Shown here one piece after another: positions 27,360 to 36,505 of a DNA stretch of 64,000 nt. A program made the position numbers and the translations under genes. The stretch's first letter is position 1. Each line of letters begins with the position of its first letter. The notes under the pieces were generated by a model. The model made no database searches and was not told where the DNA came from. It was given only the letters and a program-made list of their open reading frames with translations. The DNA lies in NCBI RefSeq assembly GCF_027531545.1, contig NZ_JAPZSC010000004.1, forward strand, positions 56,552 to 120,551. The letters run 5' to 3'. This DNA is from Silanimonas sp. (GTDB lineage: Bacteria; Pseudomonadota; Gammaproteobacteria; Xanthomonadales; Xanthomonadaceae).

Positions 27360-29375
27360 ATGCCGAACATGCCCACGCCCCGCCCCACCCTGCTCGCCGC
27401 CGCCCTCGCCTTTGCCCTGTCGTCGGCGGCCTTCGCCAATCCCGCCGACGAAGCCCGTCGCCTCGACACCGTCGTCGTGATCGGTGAAACCACGGCGACG
27501 CCCGAGCTCGACCTGCAGGGCTCGCTCGACGTCATCGGGCGCAGCGAAATCGGCTACGAGAACGTCAACGACACCAGCGCGCTGTTCAACAAGATTCCGG
27601 GCCTGTACATCGCCCGCTACAACCAGGGCTTGGTGAACTCGGACATCGCCATCCGCGGCTTCTCCGGTGACGGCGAGACGCCGCACGTGAAGCTGCTGGT
27701 CGATGGCGTACCGATGAACCTGCACAACGGCTTCGGCGAGATGGACCAGCTGTTCCCGACGGGCATCGAGTCGATCACCGTGTTCAAGGGCACCAGTGAT
27801 CCCACGGTGGGCCTGCTGGCCATCGCCGGCAACGTGCGCATCCAGACCCGCGAGGACGTGGCGCGCGAACTACGCCTGTCGTACGGCAGCTACGACGCCC
27901 GCGAGCTTCAGGGCTACGCCGGCTTCGAAGACGGCCCGCTGACGCACAGCTACACCGTCGGCTGGCGGCAGACGGAGGGCTACCGCGAGCGCATGGACCT
28001 CGACAAGCGCGCCTTCGGCGGCCGTTGGTCGCTGGCCATCAACGACGACACCACGCTGCGCGCCATCGTCCGCACGGCGAGCTACGACGGCGACTCGCCA
28101 GGCTACCTCACGCGAGCCGAATCGCGGGCGAATCCGCGCCAATCGGCCAGCTACGCCGACCAGGACGGCGGCGACAAGAACGTGCGGCACGGCAGCCTGC
28201 ATTTCGACCAGCGCATCAACGACGCGCTGAGCTGGTCGGCAAAGGCCTACGTCAACCAATTCGAGCGCGAACGCTGGGTGCGCTTCTCCGCCGCGCAGGC
28301 GCTGCAGAACCGCTTCGATGACCAAGACCAGCGGGGCCTGCTCGTGTCGGCGCGCTGGGCCATCGACCCGAACTGGGCACTGGACGGCGGCGTGGACGCC
28401 GAAACGCAGGACGTGATCGAGCAGCGCTTCGGTACCGTCGGCCAGCGCCGCGTCCGTGACAACGCGGCTGTGCTCCGCAATCGCGACTTCACCTTCAGCC
28501 ACTGGGGCGCGTGGACGCGGCTCGGCTTCCGCGACGAGGACCGCTGGGGCGCGAACCTCGCGCTGCGCGCCGACCGCATCGGCGGCGATTACCTGCAGTT
28601 CAACGCGGCGGGCGTGCCCTCGGCGCGCGACATCCTCGACTTCGGCACGATCGTGCAGCCGAAGCTCAACGCCTTCGTGGCACTGGGCGAGGACGCCCAG
28701 CTGTTCGCCAACGCGGGGCGCAGCTTCCAGCACCCGCTGTTCGCCGACGCCTTCACCGCCGGCAACCGCCGGGCGCGCGATGTGTCGATCAACGACGGCT
28801 GGGAAATCGGCGGCACCTGGCAGCCGGCCACGGGCGCGCAGCTTCGCCTGTCGTACTGGGAGCAGACCGCGAAGGACGAATTCGTGGTCGTGGACGGCAC
28901 GGCGCAGAACGTCGGCGAAACGTCGCGCAAGGGCTGGGACCTCGCCGCCGACTGGCGCATCGACGAGCGCTGGACGCTGTGGGGGAACCTCACGACCGTC
29001 GACAGCGCCATCGTGCGTCCGGCCTCGAACCGCCGCGCCTTCATCGGCAACGCGCTGCGCGGCATCCCGGATCGCACCGCCTCGCTGGGCCTGAGCCTGC
29101 GTGCCACCGACACGCTGACGGCGCGCGTGCATCTCGACCACCAGGGCGACTATTTCGTCAACGAAGCCAACCTTGGCGGGCAGTTCGGCGGCTTCACCCT
29201 GCTGCACGCAAGCGTCGAGCAGCGCTTCGGTTGGGGCGTGCTCGCCTTGCAGGTGAACAACCTGACCGACCGCTTCCACGAGTACGTCTTCGACTTCAGC
29301 GAAGACGGCAGCAACACCATCCACTCCCCGGGCGACGGCCGCAACGCGACGCTCTCGGCCACCATCGAGTTCTGA
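27360..29375 (+). CDS. TonB-dependent receptor of the zinc island
   Basis: The 671-aa outer-membrane protein has a signal peptide ending at AAFA, a TonB-box-like DTVVVIGE, a plug (IPGLYIARYNQGLVNSDIAIRG in pieces, then VFKGTSDPTVGLLAIAGNV) and a beta-barrel ending in phenylalanine (SATIEF). It follows the COG0523 gene by 77 bp with no evident promoter and is followed 2 bp later by an ABC ATPase. Context makes it a candidate receptor for zinc or a zinc-chelate (ZnuD-like role); nothing in the plug itself proves the ligand. Confidence 0.9.
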   Translation: MPNMPTPRPTLLAAALAFALSSAAFANPADEARRLDTVVVIGETTATPELDLQGSLDVIGRSEIGYENVNDTSALFNKIPGLYIARYNQGLVNSDIAIRGFSGDGETPHVKLLVDGVPMNLHNGFGEMDQLFPTGIESITVFKGTSDPTVGLLAIAGNVRIQTREDVARELRLSYGSYDARELQGYAGFEDGPLTHSYTVGWRQTEGYRERMDLDKRAFGGRWSLAINDDTTLRAIVRTASYDGDSPGYLTRAESRANPRQSASYADQDGGDKNVRHGSLHFDQRINDALSWSAKAYVNQFERERWVRFSAAQALQNRFDDQDQRGLLVSARWAIDPNWALDGGVDAETQDVIEQRFGTVGQRRVRDNAAVLRNRDFTFSHWGAWTRLGFRDEDRWGANLALRADRIGGDYLQFNAAGVPSARDILDFGTIVQPKLNAFVALGEDAQLFANAGRSFQHPLFADAFTAGNRRARDVSINDGWEIGGTWQPATGAQLRLSYWEQTAKDEFVVVDGTAQNVGETSRKGWDLAADWRIDERWTLWGNLTTVDSAIVRPASNRRAFIGNALRGIPDRTASLGLSLRATDTLTARVHLDHQGDYFVNEANLGGQFGGFTLLHASVEQRFGWGVLALQVNNLTDRFHEYVFDFSEDGSNTIHSPGDGRNATLSATIEF

Positions 29376-29377
29376 GC

Positions 29378-30127
29378 ATGGCCGTGATCGACCTGATGCC
29401 CCGCCCGCCGGCCCTCAAGGTGCGCGGCCTCGTCGCCGGCTACGGCGGCGAGCCCGTCCTGCAGGGCGTGTCCCTGCGCCTGCAGGCGGGTGAACTGCTG
29501 GCCGTGCTGGGCGGCAATGGCGCGGGCAAGTCGACCCTGCTGAAGGTGCTGCTGGGCCTGCTGCCACCGCAGTCGGGCCAGGTCAGCGTGTTCGGCCTCG
29601 CCCCGTCGGTCGATCCGGTGGCCGCCCGCGCCATGCTCGCCTACGTGCCGGAGAACGTCGCGGTCTACCCGCACCTCGATGGGTTGGAGAACCTCCACTA
29701 CCTGCTTGGGCTCGCGGGCCGGCGTCCCGACGAGGCCGCGATCGCCCTCGCCTTGCGCGAGGTCGACTTGCCGGAAGCCGCGTGGCGCCAGCGCGCGGCG
29801 CGCTACTCGAAAGGCATGCGGCAGAAGCTGCTGATCGCGCTGGCCCTGCTGCGCGAAGCGCCGCTGCTGCTGCTCGACGAACCGGCCTCGGGCCTCGACC
29901 CGGAAGCGACCGACCAGCTCGCCGCCCTGCTCTCGCGGCTGCGCGATGCCGGGCGGGCAATCCTGATGGTCAGCCATGACCTCGAGGCCACGAGCGCCAT
30001 CGCCGATCGCTACGTCTTCCTCGCGAAGGGGCGGGTGCTGCGCGAGGGCTCGGACCTTGCCGCGCTCGGCGCCGACGCGGCGGCCCTGCGCACGCTGTAC
30101 GCGCGCCGGGCGGACCTCGCCCCATGA
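29378..30127 (+). CDS. ABC transporter ATPase (NosF/CcmA-like)
   Basis: The 249-aa ATPase has Walker A GGNGAGKST, a signature motif YSKGMRQKL, Walker B LLLLDEPASGLDP and the switch His in MVSHD. The signature resembles drug/NosF-type ABC-2 exporters and not importer ATPases. It starts 2 bp after the TonB-receptor stop and overlaps the next gene by 4 bp, so the ATPase, two permeases and receptor form one transcription unit. Confidence 0.93.
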   Translation: MAVIDLMPRPPALKVRGLVAGYGGEPVLQGVSLRLQAGELLAVLGGNGAGKSTLLKVLLGLLPPQSGQVSVFGLAPSVDPVAARAMLAYVPENVAVYPHLDGLENLHYLLGLAGRRPDEAAIALALREVDLPEAAWRQRAARYSKGMRQKLLIALALLREAPLLLLDEPASGLDPEATDQLAALLSRLRDAGRAILMVSHDLEATSAIADRYVFLAKGRVLREGSDLAALGADAAALRTLYARRADLAP

Positions 30128-31548
30128 GCGCGCTGCACCGCACCGCATCGATCGCCGGCAACGAGCTGCGCCGGCTGCTGCGCGAACGGCTGGCGCGCAC
30201 GCTGGGCCTGCTCGGCGCGAGCCTGATGCTGCTGGCCCTGGGGCTCGGTCTGGTGCGCGAAGGGCAGACCGCGGATCGGCAGTCCGACTACGCCGCCCGC
30301 GCTGATCGCGACTGGAACACGCAGCCCGACCGCCACCCCCACCGCGTCGTGCACGCCGGCGATTTCGTGTTCAAGACGCCGGGACCGCTGGCGCGCCTCG
30401 ACTGGGGCATCGAATCGCAGGTCGGGCGCAGCGTGTTCCTCGAAGGGCACCGCCAGAACACCGCGAACTTCAGCGATGCGGCGCTCTCCGGCGGACTGCT
30501 GCGTCTGGGCGACCTCTCGCCCTCGCTGGTGGTGCAGCAGTGGCTGCCCTTGCTCGTGCTGCTGGCGGGTGCGGCCTCGCTGGCCGGCGAACGGCAGAGC
30601 GGCGTGCTCGCCACCAGCCTGATCGGCGGCGCGCGCGGCGCCGAGCTGCTGTTCGGCAAGGCCGCAGCGCTATGGGCCTTCGGCCTGCTGATGGCGGTAC
30701 CTGCGTTCCTTGCGCTGCTGTGGACGGCTGCGACGCAGCCGGCACTGGCCGCACGCGCGGCCGGCCTCGGTGCCAGCTTCGCCGCCGTGCTGGGGCTGGC
30801 TGCCATCGGCACCGTGTTCGTTTCGAGCCTGGCGCGCAGCGTGCTCGGCGCCCTGCTGGCCGGCGTCGTCGCCTGGTTCGCGCTGGTGGCCGTCGCGCCG
30901 CGCGCGGTCGCCAGCTGGGCCGAGCTCAGCGTGCCCGCACCGACGCAGGCCGAGGTCGAGCAGCGCATCGCCATGGCCCTCGCCAAGATCGGCGACGCGC
31001 ACGATCCCAACAGCGCGCACTTCGCCGCGTTCCGCCAGCGCGTGCTCGACGAGTACGGCGTCTCCCGCGTGGAGGACTTGCCGGTGAACTTCGGCGGCCT
31101 GGTGATGCTCGAAGGCGAACGCCTGACGACGGCGGCCATCGCCGCGGAGGTCGATCGCCAGCGCGACGCGTGGCAGGCCCAGGTCGACCGCGCGTCCGCG
31201 TTCGGCTGGATCGTCCCGACGCTGGCGATCCGCTCGCTGTCACAGGCTTTCGCCGGCACCGACCTCGCGCATCACCGCGATTTCCTCGACCAGGCCGAGC
31301 GCCGCCGCTTCGCCACGGTGCAGGCCCTGAACCAGCTGCATGCCACCCGCATCGCCGCATTGAACGATCGCGACCAGAAGCTCGACGCCTCGCAATGGGA
31401 CGACATCCCCCGCGCCGACATCGCGCTGCCCTCGCTCCGCTCGACGGCGCCCTCGCTGGCCGCGACCGTGGTGCCGGTCGGCGCTTGGCTGCTGCTCGGC
31501 CTCGTCGCCCTGGGGTGGCTCGGGCGTGGACTGGAGCGTCGCGCATGA
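30124..31548 (+). CDS. ABC-2 type permease with DUF3526 domain, copy 1
   Basis: The 474-aa membrane protein has an N-terminal helix, a large periplasmic loop (residues ~55-125), a set of helices at ~135-265, a second periplasmic loop (~270-440) and a C-terminal helix. This pattern, and the SLAGERQSGVLATSLIGGARG segment, fits NosY/DUF3526-type permeases. ATGA overlaps link it to the ATPase before and the sister permease after. Two related but different permeases suggest a heterodimer. Direction of transport and substrate are not known. Confidence 0.88.
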   Translation: MSALHRTASIAGNELRRLLRERLARTLGLLGASLMLLALGLGLVREGQTADRQSDYAARADRDWNTQPDRHPHRVVHAGDFVFKTPGPLARLDWGIESQVGRSVFLEGHRQNTANFSDAALSGGLLRLGDLSPSLVVQQWLPLLVLLAGAASLAGERQSGVLATSLIGGARGAELLFGKAAALWAFGLLMAVPAFLALLWTAATQPALAARAAGLGASFAAVLGLAAIGTVFVSSLARSVLGALLAGVVAWFALVAVAPRAVASWAELSVPAPTQAEVEQRIAMALAKIGDAHDPNSAHFAAFRQRVLDEYGVSRVEDLPVNFGGLVMLEGERLTTAAIAAEVDRQRDAWQAQVDRASAFGWIVPTLAIRSLSQAFAGTDLAHHRDFLDQAERRRFATVQALNQLHATRIAALNDRDQKLDASQWDDIPRADIALPSLRSTAPSLAATVVPVGAWLLLGLVALGWLGRGLERRA

Positions 31549-32894
31549 ACCTGGAATTGCGACTGCTGCTGCGTTCGCCCCTGCTCATCGCCGCGGCCCT
31601 CGCCGCGGCCCTGGTCACCACGCTGGCGCTGCTGGCGGGCGTCGCGCAGGTCCGCCACGTCGACGCGGCGATGCACGAGGCCGTGGCCTTCGATGCCCGG
31701 GCGCTGGACGATGCCCGCGCAAAGGCGAGCGACGCACCGCTTGATGCAGGCCTGTTCGGCTACGGCACCCTGTTCGCCGTGCCGCACCCGGTCGCGCCCG
31801 GCGCCTGGTTCAACCTCGGCGACACCCTCGCCCAACCTGCCGTGCAGCGCCTCCGCCTGCTGGGCCTGCAGGGCCAAGTGCACGATGGCACCGGCGGCAA
31901 TCCTGCCGCGCGAGCCGCTGGCACCTTCGACGCCGCCTTCGTCGTGGCCGTGCTGTTGCCCTTGCTCGCGGTGGCGGTGTTCGCGCCCTTGGCCGCGGAA
32001 GAACGCGAAGCGCGGCGCGATGGCCTGCTTGCAGCGCTCGTTGCGTCACCCCGCTCCTTCTGGCTGAAGCGCGTGGTGGTGCGCAGCCTGGTCGTGCTGG
32101 TGCCGGTGCTGGGGCCGATCCTCGTCGCGCTGCTGGCGATGGATGCCTCCCTGGCCTTCAGCCTCGGCGTGATGGGCGGTGCCACGCTCTACGCGCTCGG
32201 CTGGATCGGCCTCTGCGCCACGCTCGCGCTGCGGCTGCGCGGTGGCAGCGACGCCGTGGCGGCGCGCCTCGTCGCGCTGTGGGCACTCGCGGCCCTCGTG
32301 CTGCCCGCGCTCGGCGGCCTCGCGCTCGATCGACTGGCACCGGCAGTGCCCGGCAGCGCCATCGCCCTCGCCCACCGCGACGCGGTCAACGGCGCCTGGG
32401 ACCGGCCGAAGGACGAGACCTTCGAGGCCTTCTTCGCCCATCACCCCGAGTGGCGCGGCACGCCGCCGGTGACCGGACGTTTCCATTGGAAGTGGTACTT
32501 CGCCTTCCATTCGGTGGCCGATTGGCGCGTCGAGCCCTTGCTCATCGACGCAAGGGCCGCGAAGCGCGATCGCCAGCGCGCGCGCGATGCGCTCGGATGG
32601 CTGCTGCCGACGGTTGCGCTGCAGAACCTGTTCGACGGCCTCAGCGACCAGGGCATCGAGGGCGACGCGGCGCGACAACGGGCGGCACGCCGGTTCCACG
32701 ACGAACTGCGCGTCGCGTTCTATCCGTTCGTGTTCGAGGAGCGGCTGATCGGCGCGGCGGACATCGCGGCCCTGCCGACGCCCGCACCCAGCGTGCGCGA
32801 ACTACGGCACCGGCCCGCCGCCTGGGCGGCGCTGCTCCTGTTCGCCGCGCTCGGGCTCGGCGCCCTCTGGCGCAGCGCTCGACGGATCGGCTGA
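31545..32894 (+). CDS. ABC-2 type permease with DUF3526 domain, copy 2
   Basis: The 449-aa protein starts in an ATGA overlap with copy 1 and shares its plan: N-terminal helix, periplasmic loop containing FGYGTLFAVPHPVAPGAW, a helix bundle introduced by APLAAEEREARRDGLLAALV, a second periplasmic loop and a final helix (AWAALLLFAALGLGALW). It is the likely partner subunit of copy 1. Its last 93 bp overlap the 3' end of a convergent lipoprotein-like gene. Confidence 0.87.
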   Translation: MNLELRLLLRSPLLIAAALAAALVTTLALLAGVAQVRHVDAAMHEAVAFDARALDDARAKASDAPLDAGLFGYGTLFAVPHPVAPGAWFNLGDTLAQPAVQRLRLLGLQGQVHDGTGGNPAARAAGTFDAAFVVAVLLPLLAVAVFAPLAAEEREARRDGLLAALVASPRSFWLKRVVVRSLVVLVPVLGPILVALLAMDASLAFSLGVMGGATLYALGWIGLCATLALRLRGGSDAVAARLVALWALAALVLPALGGLALDRLAPAVPGSAIALAHRDAVNGAWDRPKDETFEAFFAHHPEWRGTPPVTGRFHWKWYFAFHSVADWRVEPLLIDARAAKRDRQRARDALGWLLPTVALQNLFDGLSDQGIEGDAARQRAARRFHDELRVAFYPFVFEERLIGAADIAALPTPAPSVRELRHRPAAWAALLLFAALGLGALWRSARRIG

Positions 32895-33257
32895 AGGCGA
32901 TGCCCCCCGCGGCACCCACGCGGCCGGCGCCTCGGCCGCGCCCGGGGCCTTGGGCTTCGCCCTTGCCCACGCCACGAAACTGCGCCGCGATGTGGGGGCA
33001 GGAGACGACGCATCGGCGCTGGCCGTTGCCTCGTCCGCGGGCTCCGGCGGCGGCTCGGGTGGCGATTCCTCGTCCTCGAGGCCGTTGAGGCTCTGGTAGC
33101 GGTGTGCGCCGGCGAACAACGCCGACATGGGTCCATAGCCGTGCGACAGGCCATCGAGATCGCAGGCCGCAACAGGAAGGCCCACCCCCATCAGTGCGGC
33201 CAAGACAAATGGCCGCGCCCATCGCGGCACGGCACGCAGCGGATGCGTCATGGCCAT
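32802..33257 (-). CDS. Probable small lipoprotein of the zrg-like operon
   Basis: From ATG 33257 (alternatives 33251, or GTG 33383 just after the DUF3299 gene) the frame encodes a basic n-region, a hydrophobic core and a lipobox (LPVAAC), then a short conserved-looking segment (CDLDGLSHGYGPMSALFAG) and a Pro/Glu/Ala-rich tail. A gagg lies about 10 nt upstream. It is the last gene of the operon. The 3' end overlaps the convergent permease by 93 bp, which is unusual; the tail may be a recent extension or the frame may stop earlier through a sequence error. Confidence 0.55.
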   Translation of the reverse strand: MAMTHPLRAVPRWARPFVLAALMGVGLPVAACDLDGLSHGYGPMSALFAGAHRYQSLNGLEDEESPPEPPPEPADEATASADASSPAPTSRRSFVAWARAKPKAPGAAEAPAAWVPRGASPSADPSSAAPEGAEPERGEQEQRRPGGGPVP

Positions 33258-33387
33258 GGCGGCCTGTCCTCGCTGGCCCTGCTCTGATGCAGGAGGTCTC
33301 TCGGCGGATGTATGGCGCACTGCGCCGGCCGCGAGGGCGGGCGCGGAGGCGAGCACCGCGACGATGCGGCGGGCCGCCATCACGCCA

Positions 33388-33942
33388 TCACTCCTCGATC
33401 AGCTCGAGGCGGTCGAGCTCCAGCGCATACGCCGACGTCGCCATCGCGTTCTCGACCAGCGAGGCGCGCACGGTGCCGTGCACCCAGTAGGCGTCCCACA
33501 GGTTGCCGAGCTCGACGGGATTCTTCGGCTTGATGTAGATGAGCTGGTTCGGCGGCGGCGGCGGCACGTGCACGCAGGCACCGAAGTACGGCACGAGGAA
33601 CATCTCGGTGACGCGCTGCTGGTCGTCGAAGGCGATCGGCACGAGGTAGCCCGGCACCTTGCCCTTGACGCCATCCATCGCCGCGACCGTCTTCGTGCTG
33701 CTCATCGCCTGCGGCATCTGCATCTGGCCCTCGTGGTCGACCTCGGGCATCTCCTCGAGGGCCTTCAGGTCTTCGGGCGGCAGCAGCTCCAGCCAGTCGA
33801 TCTCGCGGGCGTCGCTCTTCGGCAGGCCGTCGGTAGCCGGGCGCGCCCCGATCTCGGGCTCCTGCGCGGCGACGTAGGCGGGCGCGACCAGTGCGGCGCA
33901 CAGGGCGGCAGCGGCGAAAAGGCGGGAGAAACGCATCGACAT
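33388..33942 (-). CDS. DUF3299 secreted protein
   Basis: The ~184-aa product has a signal peptide (FSRLFAAAALCAALVAPAYVAAQ) and the DUF3299 core: IDWLELLPPEDL, GYLVPIAFD, FLVPYFGACVHVPPPPPNQ. The Cys and His in GACVH are invariant-looking and could bind metal. I prefer ATG 33942, which has gagg upstream; ATG 33963 overlaps the upstream permease stop (ATGA) and would add seven residues before the signal peptide. Its place in a ZrgA-ABC operon suggests a periplasmic role in zinc import, but no activity is known to me. Confidence 0.85.
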   Translation of the reverse strand: MSMRFSRLFAAAALCAALVAPAYVAAQEPEIGARPATDGLPKSDAREIDWLELLPPEDLKALEEMPEVDHEGQMQMPQAMSSTKTVAAMDGVKGKVPGYLVPIAFDDQQRVTEMFLVPYFGACVHVPPPPPNQLIYIKPKNPVELGNLWDAYWVHGTVRASLVENAMATSAYALELDRLELIEE

Positions 33943-33959
33943 CGGCAACACCTCGGAAG

Positions 33960-35222
33960 TCATCGGTCGACGGCCACGCCGTCCTGCAGGGAGCGCAGGT
34001 AGGCCACGGCCGCCGGGAACAGGCCCAGAAGGATACCGCCCGCCCAGATGCCGCCAAGCACGACGGCTTCACGGATCGACGGCAGCCCGGGGGAAAGGAA
34101 CACGCCGAATCGCGCCTCCAGCCACGGACCCAGCAGCCACAGTGCCCCTTCCAGCAGGATCACGCCCAAGGCCAGCCCAGCCCCCGTCAGCAGGGCGGCC
34201 TCGGCCAGCAGCAGGCCGAACACGTGCCGCGGCCCGGCGCCGACGGCGCGCAGCAAGGCCATCTCCCGACGCCGTTCATTGAGCGTGGCGAGGATCGTGG
34301 TGAGCAGCACCATCAGGGCGGCCAGCACGGCGGCACCGGCGGCCACCAGCAAGGCACGCTCCACGCCCCCCATCAGCGCCCACAGCTGCGTCAGGGCCAC
34401 GCCCGGCAGGATCGCCGTCAGCGGCTCGGCACGGTACTCGTTGACCACGCGCTGCACCTGGAAGGTGGCGGTGCGCGACTCCAGCCCGACGAACGCGGCG
34501 GTGATGCTCTTCGGCTGCAGGCGCTCCATCGGGATGGCCGCGGCATCGACGCGCGCGCGGCCGATCGGCATGCCGCCGCGCCAGTTGAGGTGGATGGCCT
34601 CGATCGCCTCCAGCGAGACGAAGACGCCCTGGTCGATGGCGGTACCGGTGCGCGCCAGCACGCCGACGACGGTGAAGGGCTGGTCGTCATGGGCCTGCGT
34701 GGCCACCCGCGCCGTGCCATGCGCCAGCACGATGGACGTGCCCGAGGCGTAGCCCAGCGTGTCGGCCACGTCCGCACCGATCACCGCATCGTGCAGGGCC
34801 TCGAAGGGGCGGCCTTCGCGGAATTCGAGGCCGCGCCGCTCGCCGAAGCCCATCCGCGCGAAGTACTCGCCCGTCGTGCCGACCACGCGGTAGCCGCGAT
34901 GCGAATCGCCGAGGCTGATCGGCACCGTCCAGGCCACCGGCGGCAGGGCCTTGAGCTTCTCGTAGGTGTCCCACTGCAGGTTGGCCGTGGGCTCGCCGAG
35001 GCGGAACACCGAATACAGCAGCAGCTGCACCGGATGCGCGCGGGCGCCGACGATCAGGTCGGTCCCGGCGACGGAACGCAGGAAGGCGTCGCGGGCCTCG
35101 TGGCGGATGCGCTCGATGCCCAGGAGCAGCAGCACGGAGAGGCCGAGCGTCAGCACGGTCAGCAGCACCGTGGCGCGCCGGTTCTTCAGGCTGGCCCAGG
35201 CCAAGCCGATCAGGCCGCTCAT
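33960..35222 (-). CDS. MacB/FtsX-like ABC permease
   Basis: The 420-aa protein has the four-helix FtsX/MacB layout: one N-terminal helix (ATVLLTVLTLGLSVLLLLG), a large periplasmic domain, and three C-terminal helices (first with NERRREMALLRAVGAGPRHV between). It resembles LolC/E-type permeases. Overlaps of 4 bp with the ATPase gene and close spacing to the DUF3299 gene mark one operon. Such permeases normally work by mechanotransmission on periplasmic partners, here possibly ZrgA or the lipoprotein. Confidence 0.9.
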   Translation of the reverse strand: MSGLIGLAWASLKNRRATVLLTVLTLGLSVLLLLGIERIRHEARDAFLRSVAGTDLIVGARAHPVQLLLYSVFRLGEPTANLQWDTYEKLKALPPVAWTVPISLGDSHRGYRVVGTTGEYFARMGFGERRGLEFREGRPFEALHDAVIGADVADTLGYASGTSIVLAHGTARVATQAHDDQPFTVVGVLARTGTAIDQGVFVSLEAIEAIHLNWRGGMPIGRARVDAAAIPMERLQPKSITAAFVGLESRTATFQVQRVVNEYRAEPLTAILPGVALTQLWALMGGVERALLVAAGAAVLAALMVLLTTILATLNERRREMALLRAVGAGPRHVFGLLLAEAALLTGAGLALGVILLEGALWLLGPWLEARFGVFLSPGLPSIREAVVLGGIWAGGILLGLFPAAVAYLRSLQDGVAVDR

Positions 35223-35935
35223 GCCAGGGCCTCCGGGGATTCGACGCCGGATGCCGTGAGTTCGCCCAAGGCCTGCTGGCGCGGGAAGCGCGCGGCCAGC
35301 GAGAGGTCATGGCTCACGAACAGCAGGGCGGTGCCAGCGGCCGCACATTCGGCGAACAGCAGGTCGATGAACTGGTCGCGGTTGCGGGTGTCGAGCGCCG
35401 AGGTGGGTTCGTCGCAGAGCACGAGGCTGGGGCCGCCGATCAGCGCGCGCGCCGCGGCGACGCGCTGCTGCTGGCCCACCGAGAGCTCGATGACGCGACG
35501 CGAGGCCTGCGCCGCCTCACCAAGCCCGAGGGCACCAAGGTAGTGGCGCGCCGCGGCGTCGAGGCTGCCGAAGCGCTGCAACGCGCGCTCGCGGCGACGC
35601 TTCGAGAAGCGGCACGGGAGCGTCACGTTGTCGACCATGGACAGGAAGGGCAGCAGGTTGAACTGCTGGAACACGATGCCGAGGTGGTCGGCGCGCAGCC
35701 GGTCGCGTGCGGGACCGGAGCGCTTCGCCACGTCCTCGCCGGCCACGCGCACGACACCGGCCTGCGGCAGCAGCGTGCCGGCGATCAGGTTCAGCAGCGT
35801 GCTCTTGCCGGTGCCGCTCGGGCCGTGCAGGAACACGCGCTCGCCGCCATCAAGCACGAGCGAGGGGACGGAGAGCGTCCAAGGACTGCGGGGCCACGCG
35901 AAGCGCAGCCCCTCGATGCGGAGGACCTCGCTCAT
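35219..35935 (-). CDS. LolD/MacB-like ABC ATPase
   Basis: The 238-aa ATPase has Walker A HGPSGTGKST, Q-loop VFQQFNLLPFLS, signature LSVGQQQRVAAARAL and Walker B LVLCDEPTSALD with the switch His in FVSHDL. The signature has Val where LSGGQ is usual. It overlaps both neighbours by 4 bp (ATGA), so it pairs with the FtsX-like permease downstream and the His-rich protein upstream. Confidence 0.93.
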   Translation of the reverse strand: MSEVLRIEGLRFAWPRSPWTLSVPSLVLDGGERVFLHGPSGTGKSTLLNLIAGTLLPQAGVVRVAGEDVAKRSGPARDRLRADHLGIVFQQFNLLPFLSMVDNVTLPCRFSKRRRERALQRFGSLDAAARHYLGALGLGEAAQASRRVIELSVGQQQRVAAARALIGGPSLVLCDEPTSALDTRNRDQFIDLLFAECAAAGTALLFVSHDLSLAARFPRQQALGELTASGVESPEALA

Positions 35936-36486
35936 TGCGCCAGCGTGAGGCGATTCGCCGAGGCCGTCAGGGTCTCTTCGCGTGCACCGGTCGCGTCGAG
36001 CACCTGCACGGTCGCCGACTGCAGCGAGGGGAACACCGCGAACATCCCGCTGTCGATCGCACGCAGGGCCTCGGGCGCCGCGCAACGGAAGCGGTAGCGC
36101 ACCGTCCAGTCCGAATGCGCGACGTGATCGTCGTGGCCTTCGTGATCGTGATCGTGGTCGTGCGCCTCGCCGGCCCCCGGCACCTCCAGCACCGGCCCTT
36201 CGGCCACGCAGCGGGCCGCCGCGTTGAACTGCCACAGACGCGCATGGTCGAGGACGGCCTTGCGCGCGGCGAGGACCTGGGCCTCCTCCTCGGGCGTTGC
36301 CGCGGCGCGCTCGAAGCCGACCAGGTCCTGCGCAGTCGCACGCAGGTTGATTTCGACAACGCCGGCGTCCACCGCCACATCGACGAAGGCCTGCCCGTGG
36401 ACGTGGGCATGCTGGGCCTGCGCGGCCACGAACGACGGAACGGCAAGCGCGGCGAACAGCGCGATACAGAGCGGACGAATGGTCAT
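35932..36486 (-). CDS. zrgA: ZrgA-like (DUF2796) His-rich periplasmic zinc protein
   Basis: The 184-aa product has a signal peptide (MTIRPLCIALFAALAVPSFVAA), then QHAHVHGQAFVDVAVDAG and VEINLRATAQDLVGFERAA, followed by a His/Asp cluster (HDHDHDHEGHDDH) and a beta-rich end. These are hallmarks of the DUF2796/ZrgA family, known from Vibrio zinc uptake. GGAG lies 7 nt before the ATG, and a Zur-like palindrome sits about 20 bp upstream. It heads the five-gene minus operon. It probably binds zinc in the periplasm and hands it to the ABC system. Confidence 0.9.
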   Translation of the reverse strand: MTIRPLCIALFAALAVPSFVAAQAQHAHVHGQAFVDVAVDAGVVEINLRATAQDLVGFERAAATPEEEAQVLAARKAVLDHARLWQFNAAARCVAEGPVLEVPGAGEAHDHDHDHEGHDDHVAHSDWTVRYRFRCAAPEALRAIDSGMFAVFPSLQSATVQVLDATGAREETLTASANRLTLAQ

Positions 36487-36505
36487 GGCAGGCTCCGGAA
36501 CAAGG

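Noticed and set aside
36121..36180. Short tandem gatcgt/gatcgtg repeats, as a possible repeat array
   Set aside because: They encode the His/Asp cluster of the ZrgA-like protein; coding explains them, and there is no CRISPR spacing.
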